A DNA stretch of 64,000 bases from Paenibacillus sp. Soil750 (GTDB lineage Bacteria > Bacillota > Bacilli > Paenibacillales > NBRC-103111), in NCBI RefSeq assembly GCF_001428045.1, contig NZ_LMSD01000040.1, forward strand, positions 372,096 through 436,095. Reading direction: 5' to 3'. Position 1 is the first letter of the stretch. Each line of letters opens with the position of its first letter. The position numbers and the translations under genes are program-made. This document shows, one piece after another, positions 50,825 through 59,626 of this stretch. The notes beneath the pieces were generated by a model that saw only the letters and a list, made by a program, of their open reading frames with translations, was not told where the DNA came from and did no database searches.

Positions 50825-51116
50825 CTGATCGTAATCAATAATACGAAGCACGGTCATCCTGAGATGATGTTTGTCCGCACATCGTTGATAAAGCGGAGTT
50901 CTGTATCCGTATGCATCATGTTGTGAAGTTCGTCCTCCTTTTAAGATTGAAAATAATATTCATTCTTAATTTGGAGGGCCCCTTCTTACATATTTTTCGG
51001 AAAAGATCGGGACCAAAAAAGGCAATGATCCCACAAACTACAGCTAATACCAAAAATTTGCGTCATTTGTGGTACGTTTCTCCGTATCATTCTAACAGCG
51101 ATTCGGGGCTGTCCCA

Positions 51117-52937
51117 TCAGGTGAAATTTTCTGCTTTTTGGACAGTCATCAACTCATATTTATCCAAAAAACTGAATACACCCTTTTTCTCTTTTGCCAG
51201 TTTTTCATATTTTCCGACTTGAATAATTTTACCTTCTTCCATGACAATAACTTCATCAGCATCCCTTATTGTCGATAAGCGATGGGCAATCACGATAATC
51301 GTCATTTTCCCCTTTAACTGTTCTAGGACCTCCTGAATTTTTGCTTCATTCTCATTATCTAATGCGCTAGTCGCTTCATCCAAAATCAAAATAGAAGGTT
51401 TCTTCAGCATCGCTCGAGCGAGGATCAGCCTCTGTCTTTCTCCACCTGAAAGCCTGACTCCTCGGTCACCAATGAGCGTATCAAGACCCTGTGGTAATTT
51501 CCTTACAAAGTCAGCAGCGGATGAGAATTGTAAAGCTTCCCACAATTGTTCCTCTTGTGCATGCGGTTTAACCATGAGCAGATTGTCTCTTATACTCGTA
51601 TTAAACAAAAAAGGATCCTGAGAAACATAACCTAAAGACTCTCTTAGCGATAATAGGATATCATCTGTTAGCGGGATGCCATCAATCATGACGCTTCCAC
51701 TCTCAGGTTTCAGCAATCCCATTACTACATCTACTAAGGTGCTTTTTCCGGCACCAGAATGCCCCACAATGGCTGTCATGCGGTTAGCAGGAATATGCAA
51801 ATTAACTTTTTGAAGAGCATATGCGGGTTCCCCCAAATCATAGCGGAAGCAGACATTCTCAAGGTTAATCCCTTGTTTCATATGAATCCTCTGCTCTTTG
51901 GGTTCATGATCTATGCCCTCTTTAAATTCTCTCCCAACCGCGCATTGTTCATGTAGCTCTACCAACGCATTAAAGGATGGCATTACCACTGCTATCTGCT
52001 CCATACTTGATTGAATCCCAATAAATCTAGGCCATAGCCTAGAGAAAATGATAATAATCAACAACAACTGTTCAGGCTGAGCACGAAATAAGTTCACAGA
52101 TATATAAATAAAAACTGCGATTAATACTGCCGATGAAGCTTTATACATTTTGCTAGATCCTGCCTGTAACTTGGTATATGCCACTTGCTCATTTCTCATC
52201 CGTTCGGTCAGGGCAACATACCAATCCATTCTCGCTTTTTCTAATCGATTACTCTTAATATCTTTAATTCCATTAATTTGGTCTGTGACACCCGCAAGAT
52301 AACTTTGTCCTAACTCAAATGTCGAATTACCAAACTTTAGCGATCTTCTAAGAAACTTACGAGAGATGAAGATCAGCAGCAATCCGCTAACTAAAACAAA
52401 AACAGTGATCCTAGGTGAGAGCCAAAAAGCAAGACTCACTTGAGCCAACGTAAAAATAATGGATGCAATAAATTGCAAAAAGGTATGTGTGCCAGCACTA
52501 ACACGAGCAAGTTCTGAAGTTAACAAGTTTATTAAATCAGATTTTCTACTTTTTATGAAAAAATCCCAGTTGGCTTGAAGTATGAAACCATAGGTCTCTA
52601 ATCGTAGATGTCTGGTAAAGCCATGCTGTATTTTTGCGTTGCGAATCGATATATGATTTTGAAATACGGTTTGCCCAATCACTAGTAAAACATAAATCCC
52701 TAAGATTAGGGGTAATTCAAGTAAAGCAGGAACCTTATGAAATATCTCAAACCACTGCGAAAAGGGGATCCCTGTTGCATTTAACTTTATAATACCGCTT
52801 GCCGTTATCATTGGAATTAAAAATAAAATTCCGATTCCCTCTAGCAGACTAATGAAAATCATGGCAAGAAGATTGATATATAAAATTTTCCCTGAAAAGG
52901 CATGTAGTTTTTTAACAAAATAGAACGTTTGCTTCAT
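51117..52937 (-). CDS. Lasso peptide ABC exporter (McjD/LasD-type)
   Basis: 606 residues, GGAAGGG before ATG. Six membrane helices (about 15-320) precede an ATPase with Walker A GHSGAGKSTLVDVVM, Q-loop SLGYVSQDPFLFNTSIRDNL, signature VRLSGGERQRLILARAML, Walker B ILILDEATSALDNENE and H-loop IVIAHRLSTI. Half-transporter dimers of this kind export mature lasso peptides and confer self-immunity. It is the last gene in the lasso cluster, 78 bases after the truncated kinase. It appears intact. Confidence 0.92.
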   Translation of the reverse strand: MKQTFYFVKKLHAFSGKILYINLLAMIFISLLEGIGILFLIPMITASGIIKLNATGIPFSQWFEIFHKVPALLELPLILGIYVLLVIGQTVFQNHISIRNAKIQHGFTRHLRLETYGFILQANWDFFIKSRKSDLINLLTSELARVSAGTHTFLQFIASIIFTLAQVSLAFWLSPRITVFVLVSGLLLIFISRKFLRRSLKFGNSTFELGQSYLAGVTDQINGIKDIKSNRLEKARMDWYVALTERMRNEQVAYTKLQAGSSKMYKASSAVLIAVFIYISVNLFRAQPEQLLLIIIIFSRLWPRFIGIQSSMEQIAVVMPSFNALVELHEQCAVGREFKEGIDHEPKEQRIHMKQGINLENVCFRYDLGEPAYALQKVNLHIPANRMTAIVGHSGAGKSTLVDVVMGLLKPESGSVMIDGIPLTDDILLSLRESLGYVSQDPFLFNTSIRDNLLMVKPHAQEEQLWEALQFSSAADFVRKLPQGLDTLIGDRGVRLSGGERQRLILARAMLKKPSILILDEATSALDNENEAKIQEVLEQLKGKMTIIVIAHRLSTIRDADEVIVMEEGKIIQVGKYEKLAKEKKGVFSFLDKYELMTVQKAENFT

Positions 52938-53015
52938 AGTTTTGTTCCCTTCCTGCTTATTATATAAAGCCTCTAGATAAATGGGCCTGTTTTTCGTTTT
53001 CTATTGTCTCTATGA

Positions 53016-53309
53016 CTAAGGAAGCAAGCTCATAAGCAGTGAAGCCTTAGGTTCAACCGTAATCTTGCTTCCATTTTGTATCGCGTAGATAGCCGTATCA
53101 GGGACTTCAAACATAACGAAGTTCTCTCTAATGATAAAAGACTCGTTAGGAACAGCTAACATGGACCATAATCGCGATAACTCATCAATTTCGATCGTAA
53201 TATCACTTTGGTCCTTTTGATTTGCAGCTGTCAATTCAGGCAAGCTAATTTCGCTGCTTACGTTCAATCCAAACGCACTATACATGGCTTTTTCATTTGT
53301 ATGTATCAT
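53016..53309 (-). pseudogene. Lasso tailoring kinase (HPr-kinase-like), N-terminal fragment
   Basis: 97 residues beginning MIHTNEKAMYSAFGLNVSSE and including SDITIEIDELS and FEVPDTAIYAIQNGSKITVE. This is the first third of the HprK-like kinases that phosphorylate the C-terminal Ser of paeninodin-type lasso peptides (usually about 300 residues). The sequence diverges after about residue 90 and stops before the P-loop (GxxGxGKS), so it cannot be a kinase. In another frame the following bases read ELASLVIETIENEKQAHLSR and a stop, which looks like the tail of a different gene and marks a deletion junction. Confidence 0.75.
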
Positions 53310-53351
53310 ATAGGTAATTCTCCCTAAGTGATTAATTGGGTCATACTTAGT

Positions 53352-53386
53352 AAAAAGCCCCTATACGTTTGAAAGGTATAAGGGCT
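53352..53386 (-). terminator. Hairpin after the lasso precursor gene
   Basis: AGCCC-TATAC pairs with GTATA-GGGCT, with a T-run on the minus strand, 19 bases past the precursor stop codon. Partial termination here would favour precursor over downstream genes. Confidence 0.85.
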
Positions 53387-53404
53387 ACAGAAATTATGCT
53401 TAAA

Positions 53405-53563
53405 TTAACTGCTATGTGTACAGCTGTTATTTGACATACCATCATGATTTTCAAAATCCTGGTTATTCGTGCAATAACTGTCAGCAATCGCATTCCCTGG
53501 TCCACCCATTGTGAAGCTAATATCAAGAACTTCCAATACTGGTGCTACCCAACTATTTTTCAT
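53405..53563 (-). CDS. Paeninodin-type lasso peptide precursor
   Basis: 52 residues, absent from most ORF calls because of its size. GGGGAGGTG lies 7 bases upstream of ATG 53563. Leader residues 1-19 show the paeninodin pattern MKNSWVAPVLEVLDISFTM with Thr at -2. The predicted core is 33 residues: GGPGNAIAD can close as a Gly1-Asp9 macrolactam, followed by a 24-residue tail (SYCTNNQDFE..., ending NNSCTHSS) with Cys12 and Cys29 and a C-terminal Ser. Two Cys could form a disulfide. The tail is longer than typical (paeninodin core is 23 residues). The gene directly follows the cyclase gene rather than preceding it. Confidence 0.9.
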   Translation of the reverse strand: MKNSWVAPVLEVLDISFTMGGPGNAIADSYCTNNQDFENHDGMSNNSCTHSS

Positions 53564-53577
53564 GTACTCACCTCCCC

Positions 53578-55536
53578 TCACGCAAGCGTTTTAATAAACC
53601 GATAAACCATTAAACTACGCGTTAACAATTTAAATTCGTTATCAAACGCGAGTTCTGGACGGGGATTGTGCCCGATATTTGTAATCGCCCTTTTTATTAC
53701 ATCCATATTAAGCATCTCTGAAACTCTTGGATCACATACAAGCTGGTTTAGCTCCTCAATAAAAGCATGCCAATTTGAAGCTATACGATGTATGACATCA
53801 GCCCCTTGGATGCCGCGGACTTGTTGGTTTAATCTAACCTTATCAGGAAGCATGTTTTTAGTTGATCTTCGAATCAGTGATCGTTGTAAGCCACCCTGAA
53901 CATATTGTTCTTCTGGCACAGCCAGACAAAAACGTATGACTCGTAAATCATTTGTAGGATCACGATCCCATAAGGAGTAACGTAAAGATAGTTTCGTAGT
54001 GGCAATCCCGTTTTTATTCCAATAATACAGCTGTTCAAAGTGCTTTTTCCTGATTTCATACGGATCTTCTTTTGACGTCCCGGTTATATCAATACCATTT
54101 TCCAAAAGTTTTGCAAAAACATTTGTTCTTTGTGCAAATGATGCACTAATGAGTGTTTGATTTTGATTTTGATTTTCAGAAGGTTCATGTAGGGGAGAAC
54201 TTCGATAAATGGATGGAAATGCTCTTTTCAAGACGACGGGAAGCATGACTGATTTTCCTGTTTTAAAGTTCGTACAATACTGATCAAGCTCTTGATAAAG
54301 TCGTGCCCACCTTAACCTTTTAAATAGAGACGCGTAGTAGTTAACTGTCATGTTCCAAGATCCCCATGAAATGGAGTAATTGCCTCTTGCTCCGGTTAAC
54401 AGTACCTTTACCCCTTTTTGATGGGCTTTCTCATGAATTCCTTTTAACCAAAAAAAATTTTCGAAAAACTTATACGGCGCTCCCATAAGCTCCAGGGAAT
54501 CATCAAGATCAGTTAGGGGATTGTCCCCTGCAAAATTGTGATAATGATCCGAAATATTGCCTACATAATCTACCGTTGCTTTTATAAAAGGTCTTTCATC
54601 GGCTGCATAACTATGGGTGGTCCAATCTTTAAAATGATCTTCTGGTATGTAGCTGAAGGTATGTAATTGTTTATTTCTCCCACTTAATGCTTTTGCTGCA
54701 AAGCTTACTACTGCGCCAGAATCTAGTCCTCCGCTCAATTGTGCTCCAACCTCGCCATGAGTACGAGTTCTAGCTTTAACAGCCTCTTGGAATACCGCCT
54801 TAAATGCTTCTTCGTATTCTTCATTTTTCTTGAACTTCAGCGGCTCTTGAGATGATATTTTGCAATATCTTGAAAGTCTGACTTTCCCATCACATATGGT
54901 GATACTGTGCGAAGGAGGAATTTGTTCAATATTTTTGTAAGCGGTAGATGAAGTATCTACGGCATCAACCATGCTTGGTATAACCAGGAATTCGGCAAAC
55001 CAATGCTCATTTATACTTTTTGAAACATATGAAAGATTGAGCAGAGGTTCAATCGTTGTACAAAAAGCGAAGCGATTGGGATCCCGATAAAAGAAAAGTG
55101 ACCGAGTCCCTGAAAAGTCTCTAGCCCCAAAAAGTAGCTTTTTCCTCATATCCCAAATCATGAAGGCAAAATCACCAATTAAATACTTTGGAGCTTCCTC
55201 TTCCCACTTTAAATAGGCTAGTAAAATCAATTCACTATCTGTCATAATCTTTCTTGATGTATGATCTACTTGAAGTCTTTCAAACAATTCTTGTCGATTA
55301 TCAATAATCGCGTCTGCGGTAATCGCCAAATGCTTTTCTTCACTAAATCGAGGTAACCTCTCACCAACCGACTCAGGAGTAATCCATTGTGCATGACAGC
55401 CAAAAAAAATGTTGTCACTGTGCCAAATTTGAATATCGTCGGATGGATATTGCCTTAAACCTTTCATTAAAATTGCGCCATCTTCTATTTTCATAGTCTC
55501 ATTGTCCATATAATAAATGCCACTGATTGCGCTCAA
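53578..55536 (-). CDS. Lasso cyclase (asparagine-synthetase-like, LasC)
   Basis: 652 residues from a TTG at 55536 (AAGGTGGG, 7-8 bases spacing); the longer ATG frame has no suitable site. The N-terminal glutaminase-like domain (ISGIYYMDNETM, CHAQWITPESVGERL, ITADAIIDNRQELFERL) lacks the catalytic Cys2, as usual in lasso cyclases. The synthetase domain has the PP-loop AQLSGGLDSGAVVS. The enzyme adenylates the Asp9 side chain and forms the ring. The stop lies 14 bases before the precursor ATG, so the two are coupled. Confidence 0.92.
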   Translation of the reverse strand: MSAISGIYYMDNETMKIEDGAILMKGLRQYPSDDIQIWHSDNIFFGCHAQWITPESVGERLPRFSEEKHLAITADAIIDNRQELFERLQVDHTSRKIMTDSELILLAYLKWEEEAPKYLIGDFAFMIWDMRKKLLFGARDFSGTRSLFFYRDPNRFAFCTTIEPLLNLSYVSKSINEHWFAEFLVIPSMVDAVDTSSTAYKNIEQIPPSHSITICDGKVRLSRYCKISSQEPLKFKKNEEYEEAFKAVFQEAVKARTRTHGEVGAQLSGGLDSGAVVSFAAKALSGRNKQLHTFSYIPEDHFKDWTTHSYAADERPFIKATVDYVGNISDHYHNFAGDNPLTDLDDSLELMGAPYKFFENFFWLKGIHEKAHQKGVKVLLTGARGNYSISWGSWNMTVNYYASLFKRLRWARLYQELDQYCTNFKTGKSVMLPVVLKRAFPSIYRSSPLHEPSENQNQNQTLISASFAQRTNVFAKLLENGIDITGTSKEDPYEIRKKHFEQLYYWNKNGIATTKLSLRYSLWDRDPTNDLRVIRFCLAVPEEQYVQGGLQRSLIRRSTKNMLPDKVRLNQQVRGIQGADVIHRIASNWHAFIEELNQLVCDPRVSEMLNMDVIKRAITNIGHNPRPELAFDNEFKLLTRSLMVYRFIKTLA

Positions 55537-55764
55537 GCATTTTCCCACCTTATATTTTTGATTGCAAAAAATGGACAATGTTGCACTGTTCGTTATTACT
55601 TTTGATTTTGTTCTTTATAAAGAACATACTTATAAATTACAACCTATTTCTATTGATGTCAACTGGCAATTTATGTTAGTTTTATTTACTTGTGAAACCG
55701 TTCTTTGCGTTGTCTGTAACGGCATGTCGGTTTTTGTAATACCTTTGTTTATTTATGATTTGCG

Positions 55765-56244
55765 TCACTTATGATAAGGTTCCCCCCGATTTATCCGCAT
55801 CGCGCGATAAATCTGCTCCACCAGCACCAGCCGCATCAGCTGGTGCGGCAGCGTCATGCGGCCGAAGCTCAGCCGCATATCCGCACGGCGCAGCAGCTCG
55901 CTGGACAACCCCAGCGAGCCTCCTATAACAAAAGCCACCTGGCTCCGCCCATAGGTGGCCAACTTATCGAGCGAGCTCGCCAGCTGCTCGCTCGACCACA
56001 TCTCGCCGTCGATGGCCAGCGCCACGACGTACACATCCGGGCGCAGCGCAGCCAGCAGCCGCGCGCCCTCACGATCCCGCACCTGCTGCTCCTCAGCAGG
56101 GCTCATGTTCTCAGGTGCCTTCTCATCCGGCACCTCAATCATTTGCATCTTGGCATACGGGCCAAGACGCTTCACGTACTCCGCGATCCCGTCCACGAGA
56201 TAGCGCTCTTTTAATTTTCCAACGGTCAGTATCTGTATATGCAT
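55765..56244 (-). CDS. rlmH: 23S rRNA (pseudouridine1915-N3)-methyltransferase
   Basis: 159 residues, the family length. The SPOUT fold is clear: MHIQILTVGKLKERYLVDGI, then VVALAIDGEMWSSEQLASSL, the SAM knot FVIGGSLGLSSELLRRAD and the ending YRAMRINRGEPYHK. RlmH methylates pseudouridine 1915 in helix 69. In Bacillus and relatives it follows the yycI/yycJ/htrC block; here about 4.4 kb of unrelated genes intervene. GC content appears higher than in the lasso genes beside it. Confidence 0.97.
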   Translation of the reverse strand: MHIQILTVGKLKERYLVDGIAEYVKRLGPYAKMQMIEVPDEKAPENMSPAEEQQVRDREGARLLAALRPDVYVVALAIDGEMWSSEQLASSLDKLATYGRSQVAFVIGGSLGLSSELLRRADMRLSFGRMTLPHQLMRLVLVEQIYRAMRINRGEPYHK

Positions 56245-56360
56245 GACATGCCCCTTTACTTATCTCAATCATTTTTAACCCATTCAATCATTCATTCTTC
56301 ATTCATTCCTCCCATCATACCATTCGATGCATAGGCTTACCAATAGCACTCGTTCATACC

Positions 56361-56390
56361 AAAAAGCCTAGAGTTATACCATCTCTAGGC
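56361..56390 (-). terminator. Terminator downstream of the SDR genes
   Basis: GCCTAGAG and CTCTAGGC form a perfect 8-bp stem, with five A residues on the left giving a T-run on the minus strand. Confidence 0.85.
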
Positions 56391-56433
56391 CCTCTTTACT
56401 CATTATTTAAATTAAACTTGCGCCAAAAACTGA

Positions 56434-56538
56434 TTAAAATCCGCTATGCTTGGATTGGCCCATTAAAGTGGCTGATGATAAGCCAATACCGGAGGCTCCT
56501 CCCGTTATTAACGCTACTTTGCCTTCCACGCGTCTCAT
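56434..56538 (-). pseudogene. Short-chain dehydrogenase remnant
   Basis: From ATG 56538 after AAGGGGG the frame reads MRRVEGKVALITGGASGIGL, an SDR N-terminus, then SSATLMGQSKHSGF and a stop. In the next frame the same DNA reads NPSIADFNQFLAQV and a stop, which looks like the true C-terminus of the lost gene. A large internal deletion with a frameshift explains both. It is the second gene behind the intact SDR at 56573. Confidence 0.7.
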
Positions 56539-56572
56539 ATCGATTCCCCCTTCGTTGATTGCATACGAATCT

Positions 56573-57325
56573 TTATTTGGCTGTGACGCCGCCATCGACC
56601 GGCAGTTCAACACCTGTAATGTAAGCTGACTCATCAGAAGCCAGGAATAATACAGCTTCTGCTACCTCAGAGGCGCACCCTACTCTTGGCAGTGCAGTCT
56701 GAGACAAGAACCATTGCAGCATCTGCTTATTATTTACAAATTCAGAGCTCATCGGCGTTTCAATAAACCCAGGATGAACCGAATTGACACGGATATGATC
56801 CTTGCCGAAATCCACAGCAGCCGCTTTGCTTAACATGCGGACACCACCTTTGGAAGCCGTGTACGCCCCCGCTCCACTGCTGCCAGTTAGTCCCGCGATT
56901 GAGGAAATGTTGACGATGGATCCACCCTTATTCGCTTGCATATGTGGGATAACGTGCTTCATGCCAAGGAACGTACTCGTCAGGTTAATGCTCATGACTT
57001 TATTCCATTGTTCAATCGTCGTATCCAGCAAACCAACTGCAAGGGAAATACCCGCATTATTGACCAAGACGTCCACTTTGCCGTAAGTCGCAACTGCTCC
57101 CTCGACTACTTTGATCCATTCTTCTTCAGAAACTACATTGTGAGCATAAGCTGTGGCTTGACCTCCGGCAGCTTCAATCTCCTTCACAACAGCTTGTACA
57201 GCAGCTTCGTTAATGTCCGTTGCTACTACCATAGCCCCTTCTTTAGCAAATAAAAGTGCTTCTTCACGCCCCATACCACTGCCTGCTCCGGTAATGATGG
57301 CAACTTTATTAGTAAGACGAGTCAT
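56573..57325 (-). CDS. Short-chain dehydrogenase/reductase
   Basis: 250 residues with classical SDR motifs: cofactor-binding TGAGSGMGREEALL, VLVNNAG, the Ser in IVNISSIAGLTGS, catalytic YTASKGG and the PG motif VHPGFIETPM. The ending YITGVELPVDGGVTAK is also typical. The Asp after the second strand (VVATDINEAA) favours NAD(H). It is divergent from a TetR regulator and followed by a second, deleted SDR gene. The substrate is unknown. Confidence 0.93.
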   Translation of the reverse strand: MTRLTNKVAIITGAGSGMGREEALLFAKEGAMVVATDINEAAVQAVVKEIEAAGGQATAYAHNVVSEEEWIKVVEGAVATYGKVDVLVNNAGISLAVGLLDTTIEQWNKVMSINLTSTFLGMKHVIPHMQANKGGSIVNISSIAGLTGSSGAGAYTASKGGVRMLSKAAAVDFGKDHIRVNSVHPGFIETPMSSEFVNNKQMLQWFLSQTALPRVGCASEVAEAVLFLASDESAYITGVELPVDGGVTAK

Positions 57326-57372
57326 TGCGATCTCTCCTTTTATGAAATGAAATTTTTAAATTATTACGTAAA

Positions 57373-57389
57373 TGATAGTATAACTATCA
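57373..57389. promoter_or_regulatory. TetR-type operator between SDR and regulator genes
   Basis: The palindrome TGATAGTATAACTATCA lies in the divergent intergenic region, 48 bases upstream of the SDR start codon. It is the obvious candidate site for the adjacent TetR protein. Confidence 0.7.
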
Positions 57390-57506
57390 CTACAATATTT
57401 ATTATATCACCATGGTATTATGAACTCAACTTCCACTTGCTGAAAGAATACCCAGTCGATATAATACTTGTATTGAAATACCTAAGTTGAAAGGTTAATA
57501 ACCCTC

Positions 57507-58151
57507 ATGGATCCGAAAGCAAGATATGAGAAAGAACGGTTTGACGGCAAGCAGCAACGACTATATCTCATTCTCGAAGCAGCTGAGCGTGTATTTACGC
57601 TGAAGGGAATCGAAAAAACCACCATGCAGGATATCGCCAGTGACGCGAATATCGGCATCGCAACTTTGTTTCGGTATTTTCCCAAAAAAGAAAAACTGAT
57701 CGTTGCCGTAGCTACCAAATTACTTGAACCGATGCTGCATCGTTTTCAATATGTCGCTGACCAGCCCCTGTCATGTCTCGAAAAGCTTGAACGTTTATTC
57801 GATTCCTTTATCGAAGATCAGAACGATTCGAGCATCAAATTCATGGTGGATTTTGAAAGCTACGCATCCCACTCGCTGGAGCCATTGGAAGGTATTCTCG
57901 ACTTCAATGCCTTGAACCGTAAAATTTCACGTGAGTATGGCAGGATTATTCAAAATGGCATCGAGGACGGCTCAATTCGATCCGACCTTCCGGTTAAGGA
58001 GACCTTGACTACTATCATTAACACCTTCGGTCTCTTTTCCAAAAAACTGTCACTGCAGAAGAACATTCTCCTACTGGAGTCCGATCTGGAAAACGAGCAG
58101 CAGTTGACTATTCTCAAGAACATTCTGATTGATTACCTGAAAGCTCGATAA
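57507..58151 (+). CDS. TetR-family regulator
   Basis: 214 residues. N-terminal HTH: LYLILEAAERVFTLKGIEKT, then TMQDIASDANIGIATLFRYF and PKKEKL. The C-terminal part is helical. It is divergent from the SDR genes with a palindrome between, so it probably represses them. The ribosome site (AAAGG) is weak. A terminator follows at once. Confidence 0.92.
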   Translation: MDPKARYEKERFDGKQQRLYLILEAAERVFTLKGIEKTTMQDIASDANIGIATLFRYFPKKEKLIVAVATKLLEPMLHRFQYVADQPLSCLEKLERLFDSFIEDQNDSSIKFMVDFESYASHSLEPLEGILDFNALNRKISREYGRIIQNGIEDGSIRSDLPVKETLTTIINTFGLFSKKLSLQKNILLLESDLENEQQLTILKNILIDYLKAR

Positions 58152-58160
58152 AAAGCACAA

Positions 58161-58198
58161 AGAGCCAGTTTCCCCCTTAGAGGAACTTGGCTCTTTTC
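58161..58198. terminator. Bidirectional terminator
   Basis: AAGAGCCA-GTTTCC pairs with GGAAC-TTGGCTCTT and a T-run follows. It lies between the convergent tetR-type and NCS2 permease genes. Confidence 0.85.
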
Positions 58199-59512
58199 TT
58201 AGTTAGAAACGATTAATTTCGGGTCCGTCTGCCAGAAACGCTCAAGGGCCATGACCACTACAGTGGCAACTAACAGCCCGTTACCAAACGCATACTGCAT
58301 GACTACAGGAAGCTCAGGCAAAGGTGAAGCCGCGATGAGGGTGAATCCGGCACCGACGAGAATTCCGATTCCCAGAATCGTCAATTGGCGCTGTGTTTGA
58401 ACGACGCGCGATAAGGAAGAGAATGAGTTACTGGTCATTTGCACAAAAGTCGCTAACGAGACCGCACTAGCTACGGACGTAGGCAGCTGAGCAAGGAAAT
58501 GAACGATCGAAGGGACAAGAGCAATTGCCGAGAGCGCCAAGCAGGCGATGATGAACGGCATTCTTCTCGTTTGCCCCGTCATTCTGATAAAACTCGCCGT
58601 AACTGGAAGCGAAACGACACCGACAGCAGAAAATAAAGCCGAAATTCCGTGAGAAACGCCTGCAATTAGGCTAGCCCGGTTGTAGACATCCTTGCCAGGG
58701 AGTTCCTTCCTCGGGACGGCCTGCTGAGCCGCTGTAATAGCTGCAACAAGATTTGAAACAAGGATCAGTGTAAATAGCGCGGCCGTTACAGCCATGCCTG
58801 GATTCAACTGGGGGAATCCCCATGCCCATATATCAGGAAGTTTAATCCAAGCATCGGAAGCCGAACCAGCACTAGAAACCCCTCCGACGGCCAATGCTTG
58901 AAGCACCCAACCGCCGGTAATCCCTAGCAGTACGGCATAGTTACGCGTCCATCCTTTCCCTTTTACATTCAGGAACACTACGCCAACGAATACCGCTAAC
59001 GAGATCAGAATCGTTCCATAATCTACGGCCCCTTGCCCTGCTTTCAAACCGAACATGCCTTTCAGAAACACACCACTCAGCTGTAAAGACAAGATGAACA
59101 AGAATAAATTCGTCACGAGTGGTGTAAATAGATTAAGGAGTTTATAAAAGAGGCCTGTTATCCCCAGTAAAAACAACAGCACACCGGCCATTAGCAGCCC
59201 GCCTTCTAGAACCTGCAGCGCTTCTTTGGCCGTGTGACCTTGGTTCACGGATATACCAGCCATCATGACAAACACGCTTACCCATGAACCCGCTGGACCA
59301 TCCACGATCGGAAATCGATGCCCGAGTGCTGCTTGCAGCATTGAACTGAGCCCGACTACAAAAAAAGTACGCTGCATCAACGAGGCAATTTCGTCCTGAG
59401 ACAAATGAAACAAACCACCAATTACGATAGGAAGTGCCACGGAACTAGCGGTCATAAAAATAAACCATTGTAGAACATGTAAATACGGATTGGAATGATA
59501 CTTTCGAAGCAT
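58199..59512 (-). CDS. NCS2-family purine/pyrimidine permease
   Basis: About 437 residues from ATG 59512 (GGGGGAG upstream); the longer frame has no ribosome site. Twelve to fourteen hydrophobic helices. NCS2 landmarks include HVLQWFIFMTASSVALPIVI near the start, the substrate-contacting FPIVDGPAGSWVSVF, and GVSHGISALFSAVGVVSLPV around the conserved helix 10 region. It probably imports xanthine, uracil or a related base with H+. It is divergent from a LysR regulator. Confidence 0.88.
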   Translation of the reverse strand: MLRKYHSNPYLHVLQWFIFMTASSVALPIVIGGLFHLSQDEIASLMQRTFFVVGLSSMLQAALGHRFPIVDGPAGSWVSVFVMMAGISVNQGHTAKEALQVLEGGLLMAGVLLFLLGITGLFYKLLNLFTPLVTNLFLFILSLQLSGVFLKGMFGLKAGQGAVDYGTILISLAVFVGVVFLNVKGKGWTRNYAVLLGITGGWVLQALAVGGVSSAGSASDAWIKLPDIWAWGFPQLNPGMAVTAALFTLILVSNLVAAITAAQQAVPRKELPGKDVYNRASLIAGVSHGISALFSAVGVVSLPVTASFIRMTGQTRRMPFIIACLALSAIALVPSIVHFLAQLPTSVASAVSLATFVQMTSNSFSSLSRVVQTQRQLTILGIGILVGAGFTLIAASPLPELPVVMQYAFGNGLLVATVVVMALERFWQTDPKLIVSN

Positions 59513-59626
59513 AAAGGCTCCCCCTTTTCTGTCGGCTTCTATGGTATCATATCGATAAGTATACGAAAAATATCTATATCCTTTGGTTTTCATACTTTTA
59601 TCGTTTGGAAAGGAATTGTCACTACG

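Noticed and set aside
50825..52937. Lasso B1/B2 genes hidden around the exporter
   Set aside because: I read 50825-51116 and 52938-53015 on both strands and saw no PqqD-like or transglutaminase-like motif.
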